NCBI GenBank assembly: GCA_031277685.1
Contig: JAITLV010000039.1
Span: 1 to 64,000, forward strand
From: Sphingobacterium sp.
GTDB lineage: Bacteria > Bacteroidota > Bacteroidia > Sphingobacteriales > Sphingobacteriaceae
Direction of reading: 5' to 3'
DNA length: 64,000 nucleotides
The notes beneath the pieces are model-generated. The model searched no databases, had not been told where the DNA came from, and worked only from the letters and a program-made list of their open reading frames with translations. Each line of letters opens with the position of its first letter. The first letter of the stretch is position 1. Made by a program: the position numbers and the translations under genes. Shown piece by piece: positions 45,301 through 53,075 of the stretch.

Positions 45301-45579
45301 TTAAACGCTGGCGGGAAAAAACATCAATTGCAAATCACATTCGATGTTTTCAATTTTGGAAATATGATCAACAAAAGTTGGGGTGTGGCACAATTTGCCA
45401 ATAAGGCGAATGGTATCTTAAACTACAAAGGGCTCAATGCGCAGGGGCAACCGATTTTTTCTTTCCCCTATTTAGATGCAACGAATCAGATTCCGTTGAC
45501 CAGTACATTCTCCAACAGTGTCGATGAAACCTCACGCTGGAGAATCCAGCTGGGTGTCCGCTATCGCTTCAATCAATAA
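42313..45579 (+). CDS. Oar-like TonB-dependent receptor
   Basis: The 1088-residue outer-membrane protein has a signal peptide (cut after SLTYA), a carboxypeptidase-like regulatory domain (about residues 28-105), a plug starting LLDEVVVVGTRQGK, and a large barrel of the Oar/OmpA-like receptor type ending in GVRYRFNQ. Such receptors take up substrates or peptides with TonB energy. There is no SusD partner. It is followed after 62 nt and a terminator by the phosphodiesterase gene. Confidence 0.92.
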   Translation: MKKHLITSILLSTIGTSLTYAQNETTSALNGTVRAGNTAINGATIEAIHLPSGTKYTTSSRSDGRYNLPNMRIGGPYQITVTYLGHTPNVKQVEKLALGQSATLDIQMTANDRLLDEVVVVGTRQGKVFNSGRTGAAQNISRTAIQNLPTLNRSFTDFVKLTPQFSMQYGNPSFAGRSNLANNFTIDGALFNNAFGLQGTIGSQTNSQPINMDAFEEISVNIAPYDVRQNGFTGAAINAVTRSGTNEIQGSLNYYFRNQDLVSKYNSAGLKAPVNNFNLKGYGFTVGGPIIKNKLFFFASGELERRVDPGTNFIASRGGNTGPNVSTVSAEKLDDLSKYLKSIGYDPGLYQDYPLDTRSDKFSIKLDYNIDAKNTLSAKYFYFRSYRDILPSNSGAPKTNRQPSNISLPFSSAGYGINNNMDNVNLELRTRINSKYSNSLTVGYNVMDDYRESKGGQPFPLVDIMNPDGSSMTAFGYEPFTAFNSLKTKVFQATNNFNIYAGKHEITLGANFERYKTINGFAPNYYGAYTFASLDDFYNSAQKGISNATKYQVQYSVLADGSFPYAEISANMFGLYAQDAFAVNNNLKLTAGLRADFTHISSPSDLKNENVNRLTFDQGEKIDVSKYPKGTILWSPRIGFNWNVNGTNQTQVRGGSGIFTGRPPLVWISNQAGNNGVMFGSETIDNPKNRPFTPDVDAYRNIDHQTAANNTKYNLAVTANNFKFMQLWRTNLAVDQKLPGGVIGTFEAMYSKDINAVYFRNVNLNTTDGTALTGADNRLRYTTPRIYGAANPTPENPNISDAIVMSNTSKGYSYTLTGTLSKEFKGGFFANIGYTYTDSRSVNDGGSIAQSMWRDRFVSGNPNTADLSYSTYLVKNRFIANFSYRKEYLNHLGTTFSLFYQLQDGPRYSYTYGGDLNNDGLSGNDLIYIPNSKDEIVLVGDSEKDLRTQDQLWSQLNGYINQDNYLNAHRGQYAKRNALVGKMIGTLDIRVAQDVFLNAGGKKHQLQITFDVFNFGNMINKSWGVAQFANKANGILNYKGLNAQGQPIFSFPYLDATNQIPLTSTFSNSVDETSRWRIQLGVRYRFNQ

Positions 45580-45600
45580 GTAAAAAATAGTGTAAATTTG

Positions 45601-45629
45601 ACCCATCCCTATTCAAGGATGGGTTTTTA
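45601..45629 (+). terminator. Terminator of receptor gene
   Basis: ACCCATCC (45601-45608) pairs with GGATGGGT (45617-45624) and is followed by a T-run. It lies between the receptor and the phosphodiesterase gene. Confidence 0.8.
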
Positions 45630-45641
45630 GTTTAAAATAAC

Positions 45642-46586
45642 ATGAAAAAAATAGTACTTTCTTTGCTCGGGCTCTTTATATCTATAGCTTCCCAGGCGCA
45701 GCACTTCGACTTGGTCCCCCTGGGGATATATGGAGGTGAACAAGAAGACAATCTATCGGCTTACCTTGTAGGGACGCCCAAAGACACCGCATTTCTATGT
45801 CTTGATGCCGGCACAATAAATACTGGAATACGAAGAGCCATTCAATTGAAAAGCCTCCATGGAAGTGAAGAAGCAATCCTACATAATCAAATAAAAGGAT
45901 ATTTTATCTCGCATGGTCATTTAGATCACTTATCCGGTCTGATCATCAATTCTCCCGTTGATAGTAAAAAGAATATTTTTGCTATTGCACCCGTGCTTCA
46001 AATTTTACAGAATCATTATTTTATCAACGATACCTGGATTAATTTTGCCGATCAGGGGCAAAAACCTATTCTTGGAAAATATCATTACAATGAATTGCAA
46101 GAAGGCATAGAACTTGGCGCCCCAAACACACCGTTTTTTCTGACAGCTTTTGAATTAAGTCATGTAAATCCCTATAAAAGCAGCGCTGTACTCCTACGCC
46201 GTCAGGATCATTATTTACTTTATCTCGGTGATACGGGTGCGGACCGGATCGAGAAAACCGACCGACTCGACTACCTGTGGAAGACTATTGCTCCTTTGAT
46301 CAAAAAAGGCCAATTAAATACAATATTAATTGAAGTCTCCTTTCCGAATAATCAAGCCGAGAACTTGTTATTTGGTCACCTTACCCCCAGGCTATTACTT
46401 GAGGAATTAAACAAGCTGAAAGAGAAGTTAGGGCAAAATGATCTAAAAGATTTAACGATTGTGGTCACTCATCGAAAACCTACAAGGAATAACCCCGAAA
46501 TCATCAAGCAAGAACTCCTGGAGAGCAATCCGCTGAAAGTAAATTACATTTTCCCTGAACAAGGCAAAAAGATTAGTTTACCTTAA
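45642..46586 (+). CDS. Exported class II cyclic-nucleotide phosphodiesterase
   Basis: The 314-residue product has a signal peptide (MKKIVLSLLGLFISIASQAQ) and a metallo-beta-lactamase-like domain. HGHLDHLSGLIINSP (His91, His93, Asp95, His96) matches the class II 3',5'-cyclic-nucleotide phosphodiesterase signature. LGDTGADRIE and LFGHLTP give further metal ligands. This family hydrolyses cAMP or cGMP; the Vibrio enzyme of this class is also periplasmic. It stands directly after the receptor but behind a terminator. Confidence 0.88.
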   Translation: MKKIVLSLLGLFISIASQAQHFDLVPLGIYGGEQEDNLSAYLVGTPKDTAFLCLDAGTINTGIRRAIQLKSLHGSEEAILHNQIKGYFISHGHLDHLSGLIINSPVDSKKNIFAIAPVLQILQNHYFINDTWINFADQGQKPILGKYHYNELQEGIELGAPNTPFFLTAFELSHVNPYKSSAVLLRRQDHYLLYLGDTGADRIEKTDRLDYLWKTIAPLIKKGQLNTILIEVSFPNNQAENLLFGHLTPRLLLEELNKLKEKLGQNDLKDLTIVVTHRKPTRNNPEIIKQELLESNPLKVNYIFPEQGKKISLP

Positions 46587-46598
46587 GTTATATGCAGA

Positions 46599-46630
46599 AA
46601 TAAGAGACAGGATGTATGTCTCTTATTTTG
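46599..46630. terminator. Bidirectional terminator
   Basis: AATAAGAGACA (46599-46609) pairs with TGTCTCTTATT (46617-46627), followed by T on the plus strand and A before it, between convergent phosphodiesterase and nitroreductase genes. Confidence 0.85.
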
Positions 46631-46642
46631 CTATTGAACCAG

Positions 46643-47242
46643 CTACATAGCTTGAATAATATCGGCCATATCCAAACGTGACTTGGCCGTTATACTGGGT
46701 TGATTGGCATCCTCCTCATTGCGATAACCTATGGCAACAGCAAATAAAGTATGATGTTGCTCAAGGCCTAATATCTCATCGTAACGGTCATTTTCAATCC
46801 CTTCCATTGGCGTTGCATCGATATCGTTGGATGCACATGCGGCAAGGAAAAAACCCAAAGAAAGGTATACTTGTTGTTTCATCCAGGATTGTATGTGTTC
46901 CTCACCATGAGGCTTCAAAAAACGATGATAATAATTAATGGAGCCTTCAGGAAGAGTGCTGTTGATCTGTTCTTCAAATCTTTGCACATCATTAAGCGCA
47001 CTAAAGACGACCAAGTGACTTGCTTCATTAATTTTCTCTGCGTTCCAATAAGATGCATCCGCTAACCTCGTTTTTGTCTCACTAGCAGGAATAAAGAAAA
47101 ATTTCCAGGGCTGACTATTGATAGATGATGGACTCAATCGAAGTATTTCTTTCAGTTCATCAATCTTCTCCGCTGAAATTTTTTCCGTCGAATTATACTT
47201 TTTTGTGGTATACCGTTGTTTTGCTGTTTCTAAAAATGCCAT
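46643..47242 (-). CDS. Nitroreductase-family flavoprotein
   Basis: The 199-residue protein has the NfsB-like pattern: AKQRYTTKKYNSTEKISAEK, then ILRLSPSSINSQPWKFFFIP and a closing GYRNEEDANQPS. It should bind FMN and reduce nitro or quinone compounds with NAD(P)H. ATG 47242 (MAFLETAKQRY) is chosen because the family begins there. It diverges from an HxlR regulator. Confidence 0.9.
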   Translation of the reverse strand: MAFLETAKQRYTTKKYNSTEKISAEKIDELKEILRLSPSSINSQPWKFFFIPASETKTRLADASYWNAEKINEASHLVVFSALNDVQRFEEQINSTLPEGSINYYHRFLKPHGEEHIQSWMKQQVYLSLGFFLAACASNDIDATPMEGIENDRYDEILGLEQHHTLFAVAIGYRNEEDANQPSITAKSRLDMADIIQAM

Positions 47243-47253
47243 AACATACAATT

Positions 47254-47308
47254 TTAAATTAACTATATTTTTTATAGTTGCAAACTTAAATATAGTGTTA
47301 TATATTTG
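47254..47308. promoter_or_regulatory. Overlapping divergent promoters and dyad of nitroreductase/HxlR pair
   Basis: Plus strand: -33 TTG (47278-47280), 20 nt, -7 TATATTTG (47301-47308). Minus strand: -33 TTTG (47281-47284), 19 nt, -7-like TAATTTAA (47254-47261). The dyad AACTATATTTTTTATAGTT (47261-47279) fills the spacer of the minus promoter and touches the plus -33, a sensible site for HxlR control of both genes. A second AT-rich dyad lies at 47289-47306. Confidence 0.65.
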
Positions 47309-47336
47309 CAATAACGGTCAAATTTGATAGTAACAG

Positions 47337-47684
47337 ATGTATTTGATAGACAACAAACGATATCCATGTAGTACTAGTCTGACAATGAAGTACATAGGCG
47401 GAAAATGGAAAGCAGTGATACTCATTCATTTAATTGAAAAAAAGCGTTACAATGAGCTAAGAAAAGAATGTGCCTTAATTACGGAACGTACGTTGAGCCT
47501 ACAATTAAAGGAATTAGAAGCAGATGGTTTGGTCAAACGAACGGTACATACGGACAAAGCTCCTTTGAAGGTAGATTATGAACTGACGGAATTTGGAAAA
47601 ACACTGATTCCCTTACTGGAGTCTATAGCTTCATGGGGTAGAGAGACTGCAAGTCGAACCGAAGGGATTCAACAGGTAAAGTAG
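47337..47684 (+). CDS. HxlR family regulator
   Basis: The 115-residue protein has the HxlR winged-helix pattern: Cys11 in KRYPCSTSLTMKYIGGKWKA, RYNELRKECALITERTLSLQ and a wing with VDYELTEFGKTLIPLL. HxlR proteins sense electrophiles or oxidants and usually control the neighbouring divergent gene. Here that is a nitroreductase. Confidence 0.92.
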   Translation: MYLIDNKRYPCSTSLTMKYIGGKWKAVILIHLIEKKRYNELRKECALITERTLSLQLKELEADGLVKRTVHTDKAPLKVDYELTEFGKTLIPLLESIASWGRETASRTEGIQQVK

Positions 47685-47717
47685 AACCCTGATGTATCAA
47701 TGCTTATCTGAAAAAGG

Positions 47718-48290
47718 ATGAAAGAGCACTTTCTTAAGATCAATGCGATCATTTTACAACTCGAAGGTGAAACACTAGCTGCGCTGGAGGATGTCGCAAA
47801 GGTAAAAACCTATAAAAAGGGAGATTTTCTGCTTTACCAAGGCGAAGTTTGCCGATATAGCTTTTGGATCGAATCGGGTATTGCAAGAAAATTTTACCTG
47901 AATGAGGGGAAAGAGCTAACAACTGAGTTTCTTTTTGAAAATGACCTGGCTGTAGCATTCAGTAGCTATGTTACCCAAGAGCCGAGCATGGAATTTATAC
48001 AGGCTATGACCGATGTAAGCGTATCATCGATTGACAAGTGCGCTTTTCAGCGGATCAAAACGAATTTTCCCCAATTAATTGAGCTTGACTTGCTAATGAC
48101 CGAATATTATACCATGTGGTTAGAAAAAAGGCTATTTGACTTTCACACCTTGGATGCTTCAACTAGATATGCTCAACTCCTGCGAGATCAACCCAATATG
48201 ATAAAACAGATTCCCCTGACTTATATCTCATCTTATCTAGGTATCTCCCTGGAAACATTAAGTAGAATCCGGGCAAAAATCAAGGTTTGA
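47718..48290 (+). CDS. Crp/Fnr-type transcription regulator
   Basis: The 190-residue product has a cNMP-binding-like core (KTYKKGDFLLYQGEVCRYSF, ESGIARKFY) and the HTH ISSYLGISLETLSRIRAKIK. It lies 33 nt after the HxlR gene and 72 nt before a DUF418-like gene; the latter is the likely target. AAAGG precedes the ATG. Confidence 0.88.
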   Translation: MKEHFLKINAIILQLEGETLAALEDVAKVKTYKKGDFLLYQGEVCRYSFWIESGIARKFYLNEGKELTTEFLFENDLAVAFSSYVTQEPSMEFIQAMTDVSVSSIDKCAFQRIKTNFPQLIELDLLMTEYYTMWLEKRLFDFHTLDASTRYAQLLRDQPNMIKQIPLTYISSYLGISLETLSRIRAKIKV

Positions 48291-48362
48291 TTATTTGACT
48301 TAAGTCAAATGCCATATGCAGAGATCTTTCAAAATTTGTACAACATTTTGAAAATAACTATC

Positions 48363-49445
48363 ATGGCAGAAAAAACAAGGCTTATAGGATTCGACTTATT
48401 AAGAGCATATGCGATCTTTGGGATGTATATCGTCAATTTCAACATGGTGTTCGGTGACCATAATGATAACAGCTGGCAAGCGCAATTTCTCTCTCTTTTT
48501 AGCGGTAATTCAAGCAGCATATTTGTCATGTTAGCGGGAATGGGATTAATCCTGATGACAAAAAAATACGCACTTGCCCCATTAGAGACGCGTTTAAGTC
48601 AAAGGTGTATCGTACTCAAAAGGGCAGGATTTTTATTTGTTTTGGGCTTATTGCTCTCCTTATGGTGGCCAGCAGACATCCTGCATTTCTATGGATTTTA
48701 TATGTTCATTGCCTCCTTCTTTCTTTTCTTCGATAAAAAGTATTACATCTATGGCGCTCTTTTTTTCATCCTCATTTTCCACCTACTACTTCTTTTTTTT
48801 CCCTATGAAACAGGATGGAACTTTGACACACTGGAGTATAGTAATTTTTGGAGTTTAACCGGTTTCATACGAAACTCGCTTTATAATGGATGGAACTCCG
48901 TTTTCCCTTGGATGGCTTATTTCTTGATAGGAATGTACTTGGCTAAACTAGACTGGACAGCGCTTGACATACAAAAGAACACCTTTATTGTTGGACTGCT
49001 ACTTTACATCGTGATCCAGCTCCTGCAATGCATCCCTAACAATCTTTTGAGCGCCGAAATTGTTTTTTTTCTGCATGCAGATTATCTGCCACCTTTCCTC
49101 CCCTTTTTCTTGAGCACGGCCGGCTTTGGTCTAATGTTGATTGCCTTCTTCATGTATATCAGCAAGTTTATTGAGCGGTACAAGTTTGTAAATAATTTAG
49201 CAAAAACAGGACAAATGACGTTGACACACTATATTTCCCATCTGACGATCGGACTTATGCTCTTCTCATATATGAAAGATCAAGGATATTTGACCAAATT
49301 AGATCCATACGGATCATTATCCCCCACGCTAATATTCCTTCTTTCACTCTTGTATTTCATCTGGAGTTACTACTTTAGCAAGATGTGGTCAATACGATTT
49401 ATACATGGGCCATTCGAACTTCTCCTCCGGAAAATTTCTATTTGA
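48363..49445 (+). CDS. DUF418-like multi-pass membrane protein
   Basis: The 360-residue protein has about ten hydrophobic helices and starts RLIGFDLLRAYAIFGMYIVN, the opening of the DUF418/DUF1624/acyltransferase-like group. It closes with a conserved TGQMTLTHYISHLTIGLMLF. Role unknown; members are thought to move or acylate envelope compounds. ATG 48363 (MAEKTRLIG) is preferred over 48309. Confidence 0.8.
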   Translation: MAEKTRLIGFDLLRAYAIFGMYIVNFNMVFGDHNDNSWQAQFLSLFSGNSSSIFVMLAGMGLILMTKKYALAPLETRLSQRCIVLKRAGFLFVLGLLLSLWWPADILHFYGFYMFIASFFLFFDKKYYIYGALFFILIFHLLLLFFPYETGWNFDTLEYSNFWSLTGFIRNSLYNGWNSVFPWMAYFLIGMYLAKLDWTALDIQKNTFIVGLLLYIVIQLLQCIPNNLLSAEIVFFLHADYLPPFLPFFLSTAGFGLMLIAFFMYISKFIERYKFVNNLAKTGQMTLTHYISHLTIGLMLFSYMKDQGYLTKLDPYGSLSPTLIFLLSLLYFIWSYYFSKMWSIRFIHGPFELLLRKISI

Positions 49446-49475
49446 ATTTAACGATGGTACATTCTCCGTAACAGT

Positions 49476-49516
49476 TTTAATTGGGAAGCTTTCATCAAGA
49501 TGGCTTCCCAATTAAA
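49476..49516. terminator. Bidirectional terminator
   Basis: TTTAATTGGGAAGC (49476-49489) pairs perfectly with GCTTCCCAATTAAA (49503-49516), between convergent DUF418-like and flavoprotein genes. Confidence 0.85.
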
Positions 49517-49562
49517 TCAACAATGTATTCATCACTAGAATACGGCTGGGTTTGCCCCTTTT

Positions 49563-50471
49563 TTAAAAGCTTTCTTCAACTAATTCTTTATTAGCCATTG
49601 CACCGGCCAGATTTCCTGTCGCCACAGCATTGGAAACAGCGCGCATCATACTGGCATTATCACCGCAGGCAAAAACTCCAGCAACGGTTGTTTTTTGAAA
49701 GGCATCAATAACAATATGCCCATGATCAGTCAATTCACAGCCCAAAGCAACTGGAATACTTGAGTGCTGTTTAAAAGGGAGTGCAGCATATAGCGCCTCA
49801 AATCCCATTTCTTTCTTGTTGTCGAAAATCACTTTTTTCAACCAACCGTCTTGGTGTTGAATTTCGCTAATCGGTTCTTCTATAACCGTTATACCATGTT
49901 TGTCCAATTTCGCAGCTTGTTCCCCGCTAAAATTTGCTTCGCCAATGGTGAGAATAGTCAAATCATTGGAAAGATTATGAACTAAGGAAGCCAAATGCAA
50001 AGCTCTCTCCCCGTTGGCCATAATTGCTGTTTTCTTACTCTTAAATTCGTATCCATGACAATAAGGACAATGAATAACCGAAATCCCCCAACATTCCGAA
50101 AAACCTTGGATACCCGGCATGATATCTTCTATTCCTGTCGCGAAAATTAGTTTTTTTGCACTAAACAGTTCACCATTTTCTGTACTTATTTCGAATCCAT
50201 CATGAGTTTTCACTCCACTTACCGCAAGCCCGTTGTGGAATCTTACTGTTGGATAATTTAACACCTGTTCCTTAGCTTTCTCAGCAATAACAACTGGTTT
50301 TTCACCATCATGTGTTATAAAATTGTGCGAATGTGGGGTTTGCCTATTGCATGGCAATCCACTGTCAATAATTAATACCCGACGCAATGAACGCCCTAAT
50401 GCCATTGCTGCAGAAAGACCTGCATAACTTCCCCCAATAATGATTACTTCAAAATTTTTATCGTTTTTCAT
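49563..50471 (-). CDS. Thioredoxin-reductase-like NAD(P)/FAD oxidoreductase
   Basis: The 302-residue protein has the FAD motif VIIIGGSYAGLSAAMALG (from residue 9), a redox CPYC (Cys135, Cys138), and the second FAD region GVFACGDNASMMRAVSNAVA. The NADPH site is in the central part, where the glycine pattern is degenerate (IMANGERALHLAS). It resembles the ferredoxin- or thioredoxin-reductase-like group common in Bacteroidota. It is a single gene. Confidence 0.88.
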   Translation of the reverse strand: MKNDKNFEVIIIGGSYAGLSAAMALGRSLRRVLIIDSGLPCNRQTPHSHNFITHDGEKPVVIAEKAKEQVLNYPTVRFHNGLAVSGVKTHDGFEISTENGELFSAKKLIFATGIEDIMPGIQGFSECWGISVIHCPYCHGYEFKSKKTAIMANGERALHLASLVHNLSNDLTILTIGEANFSGEQAAKLDKHGITVIEEPISEIQHQDGWLKKVIFDNKKEMGFEALYAALPFKQHSSIPVALGCELTDHGHIVIDAFQKTTVAGVFACGDNASMMRAVSNAVATGNLAGAMANKELVEESF

Positions 50472-50639
50472 CTGTTTAAATTTTATTTGATGCTGATGAC
50501 CTGATTATATGCATGGGCTGAACGCGCAATTTATATGTGCATCAGTATATATTTAATTAATCGCTAAAATCCCTCAAAACCTACTGTCCATTTCGCCGTT
50601 GAACTTGGATCGATTACAATGGTTTCATCGATTGTATTC

Positions 50640-51245
50640 TTATTTGGAGCACTTTTGACAAATGATCATATAAAAAGGATAATTTTCCTCTACTTGCCGG
50701 ATCTCGATTAATCCATATTTCTCAAATTCCATCCGAATAGAAGTTAAATCATAAAAGAACATGTTAACTCCACCAAACAGCTCAAACCGGTCTGTACCGA
50801 TCTCAATGCCTTGCCTATATATATTAGCCTGTTTTGACACAGCGGTAAAGACCATGAAACCGTTCTCAGTTAACTGTTCATAACAGTCATGGATAAATTT
50901 CGCCCGCTCATCAGCACCTAAAAGATGGATAAGTCCATAGCAAAATATACCTCCATATTTTTTTGTATCAAAAGGCATATCAAGGACTGAACCATGATAA
51001 ATAATTGTTTCGGTTCCAAAATGCTTTCGGGCGAGATTAATCGCTGTATTGGACAGCTCAATCCCCGTAATAGCTATCCCGCTTTCAACAAAAACATGTG
51101 CATTTCGACCATAACCGAAACCTGGAATTAGGACGTCATTGATATTTTTTTCCAGAAAGAAATCGCTAACTATTTGTGCTGAATGTGCAGGGCTATCTCC
51201 CCACATCTCACCCTTTTCTATAAAATTACGCTCCCAAAATTCCAT
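50640..51245 (-). CDS. Class I SAM methyltransferase (TehB/thiopurine type)
   Basis: The 201-residue protein has motif I LIPGFGYGRNAHVFVESG (DVLIPGFGYG replaces the usual D-x-G-C-G), ITGIELSNTAINLAR as acidic loop, and GIFCYGLIHLLGADERAKF. A start WERNFIEKGEMWGDSPAHSA resembles thiopurine/TehB-like enzymes. Substrate unknown. Single gene. Confidence 0.85.
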   Translation of the reverse strand: MEFWERNFIEKGEMWGDSPAHSAQIVSDFFLEKNINDVLIPGFGYGRNAHVFVESGIAITGIELSNTAINLARKHFGTETIIYHGSVLDMPFDTKKYGGIFCYGLIHLLGADERAKFIHDCYEQLTENGFMVFTAVSKQANIYRQGIEIGTDRFELFGGVNMFFYDLTSIRMEFEKYGLIEIRQVEENYPFYMIICQKCSK

Positions 51246-51443
51246 ATCATTACATGTTTTTTATTAAATAGCCTAAACCATCCACGTACAACTGGCTTCT
51301 ATCCAGTTCTCAATGACAGCAAAGATGAGACGAAGATAAGTGTTTTTACTATCGCAACTATGTAGCAATAAAATTAAATGCAATTAAATTGCAAACAAAT
51401 TACATTTAAAGAGTGCTATTCAAATAATGGTTATTTATCAGTA

Positions 51444-51475
51444 TTGAAAAAAGCAGTATTGTCATAATATCTTTG
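51444..51475 (+). promoter_or_regulatory. Promoter of DUF1349 gene
   Basis: TTG (51444-51446), 21 nt, then TATCTTTG (51468-51475) fits the Bacteroidota -33/-7 consensus closely. Transcription would start near 51482, giving a leader of about 34 nt. Confidence 0.65.
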
Positions 51476-51515
51476 CACTTAGAAAACTGAATACATGATT
51501 TATCAAAAAAATAGA

Positions 51516-52178
51516 ATGAAAAACATAAAGACATTTTTTGCAGCTTCATTACTTCCTTTTTTCGCACTGCAGGCAACAGCACAGAAATTGGACAAGATGA
51601 CCTGGTTTAATGAACCAACTGAATGGACAGTCAATAACAACGCTCTTTCGATGTTTGTCACACCTAAAAGTGACTATTGGCGAATATCACATTACGGCTT
51701 TACAGTAGATGATGCCCCCTTTCTCTACACAGAGCGTGGTGGTGAATTTGAAGTAAAAGTAAAGATTACTGCCAAATACAAAAATCGTTTTGATCAGGCT
51801 GGGATCATGTTGCGGATAGATCATGAAAATTACATAAAAGCCGGAATAGAATTTGTCGATGGCAAGTACAACTTAAGTACGGTTGTCACTCATCATACAA
51901 GCGACTGGAGCATTGTTCCTGTGGACAAAGAAATTCCTTTTATATGGATAAAAGCAATACGACGGTTAGATGCTGTAGAATTCTTTTATTCTTTTGACGA
52001 TAAGGAATATGTGATGATGAGAAACGCCTGGCTACAAGATAATCACCCCGTATTAGTGGGTCTAATGGGGGCATCACCAGATGGCGATGGCTTTCAAGCC
52101 AAGTTTGAAAACTTTAGTATCAAACATCTTCCGGATCAACGTCGAACAAAATGGTTAAAAGAAAATAATACTAATTAA
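51516..52178 (+). CDS. Exported DUF1349 protein
   Basis: The 220-residue product has a signal peptide (MKNIKTFFAASLLPFFALQA, cut near TAQ) and a concanavalin-like DUF1349 domain: LDKMTWFNEPTEWTVNNNAL, DQAGIMLRIDHENYIKAGIE and GLMGASPDGDGFQAKFENF. The family has no settled activity; it shares its fold with carbohydrate-binding domains. The frame also opens at 51495 (MIYQKNR). It ends at a strong convergent terminator. Confidence 0.88.
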   Translation: MKNIKTFFAASLLPFFALQATAQKLDKMTWFNEPTEWTVNNNALSMFVTPKSDYWRISHYGFTVDDAPFLYTERGGEFEVKVKITAKYKNRFDQAGIMLRIDHENYIKAGIEFVDGKYNLSTVVTHHTSDWSIVPVDKEIPFIWIKAIRRLDAVEFFYSFDDKEYVMMRNAWLQDNHPVLVGLMGASPDGDGFQAKFENFSIKHLPDQRRTKWLKENNTN

Positions 52179-52188
52179 GCATCCTATT

Positions 52189-52221
52189 CAATCTGTCAAA
52201 AGCAATTCTTTTGACAGATTG
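52189..52221. terminator. Bidirectional terminator
   Basis: CAATCTGTCAAAA (52189-52201) pairs perfectly with TTTTGACAGATTG (52209-52221), 7-nt loop, between convergent DUF1349 and LuxR genes. Confidence 0.85.
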
Positions 52222-52224
52222 CCT

Positions 52225-53010
52225 CTATAGCGATGTATCTTCTTGATGATACATCTTATTGTATATACGAATTGCTTCATGTGAATTGCGTACCCTTAAT
52301 TTCTGCAGAATATTCTGTCGGTGCCGATTAACCGTATTGACACTCAATCCAAGTTTTTCGGCAATATCCTTACTGATCATCCCTAATCTTATACAACGCA
52401 GGATTTCCTTCTCCCGTAGACTCATTATATCCTTGACATCTTGTTTTTCAATCGGATAGACTTCACCACTTACTTGATTAAAAATATAATTCCTATTACT
52501 TGGTAAATCTTCTGTGTCAGCCAATAGTGTATAATTGCATAATGCCAATTGTGGAAATTCTTCCCCAGGGGTATCCAAATAAACGATCTGGTGCGAAATC
52601 ATTATGTTTTGACCATCTTTTCCTGCTACGCGAAGTACACTATTTGCCTGGTATCGACAACGTTCTTTCGGATCCATTTTCTTAACCATATCCAGGAATT
52701 GCAGTTCAAGTATATGCTTAATAGCCAAATCCTCCGGGTGTACTCGCTCCAGAAGAAAATCTTCCCATATACTATTGATCTCTAATTTTCTAGTAGAAGG
52801 AGTCATGTGTAAACGCTCGGCAATGGCTCCCATATAAGTAAAACTCCAATTGGCGGTGAGATCACTTAACACAGCGATGCCATTATGAATATCAGCATAT
52901 GTTTTTGCATATTGTTTATAGTATTTCAATACAGATAAGTCTACACTTGTATTCCGTAAACCTTTACCAACAAGGTTTTTATTGAGTACTTTTTTAAAGT
53001 CCAATTCCAT
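52225..53010 (-). CDS. LuxR-type regulator with PAS-like domain
   Basis: The 261-residue protein has a PAS-like N-terminal sensing region (SDLTANWSFTYMGAIAERLH) and a C-terminal LuxR HTH: LREKEILRCIRLGMISKDIA then EKLGLSVNTVNRHRQNILQK. No receiver domain is present, so it is not a simple response regulator. ATG 53010 (MELDFKKVL) is preferred over 53043. It lies 32 nt after the barrel-fusion gene at 53076 and may be cotranscribed with it. Confidence 0.85.
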   Translation of the reverse strand: MELDFKKVLNKNLVGKGLRNTSVDLSVLKYYKQYAKTYADIHNGIAVLSDLTANWSFTYMGAIAERLHMTPSTRKLEINSIWEDFLLERVHPEDLAIKHILELQFLDMVKKMDPKERCRYQANSVLRVAGKDGQNIMISHQIVYLDTPGEEFPQLALCNYTLLADTEDLPSNRNYIFNQVSGEVYPIEKQDVKDIMSLREKEILRCIRLGMISKDIAEKLGLSVNTVNRHRQNILQKLRVRNSHEAIRIYNKMYHQEDTSL

Positions 53011-53075
53011 AAAGTGAAAAATTTGTGTACTATTCAAAGCCAATAGAGCCTACCGTCAAAGCCAGTTCTTTTTAC

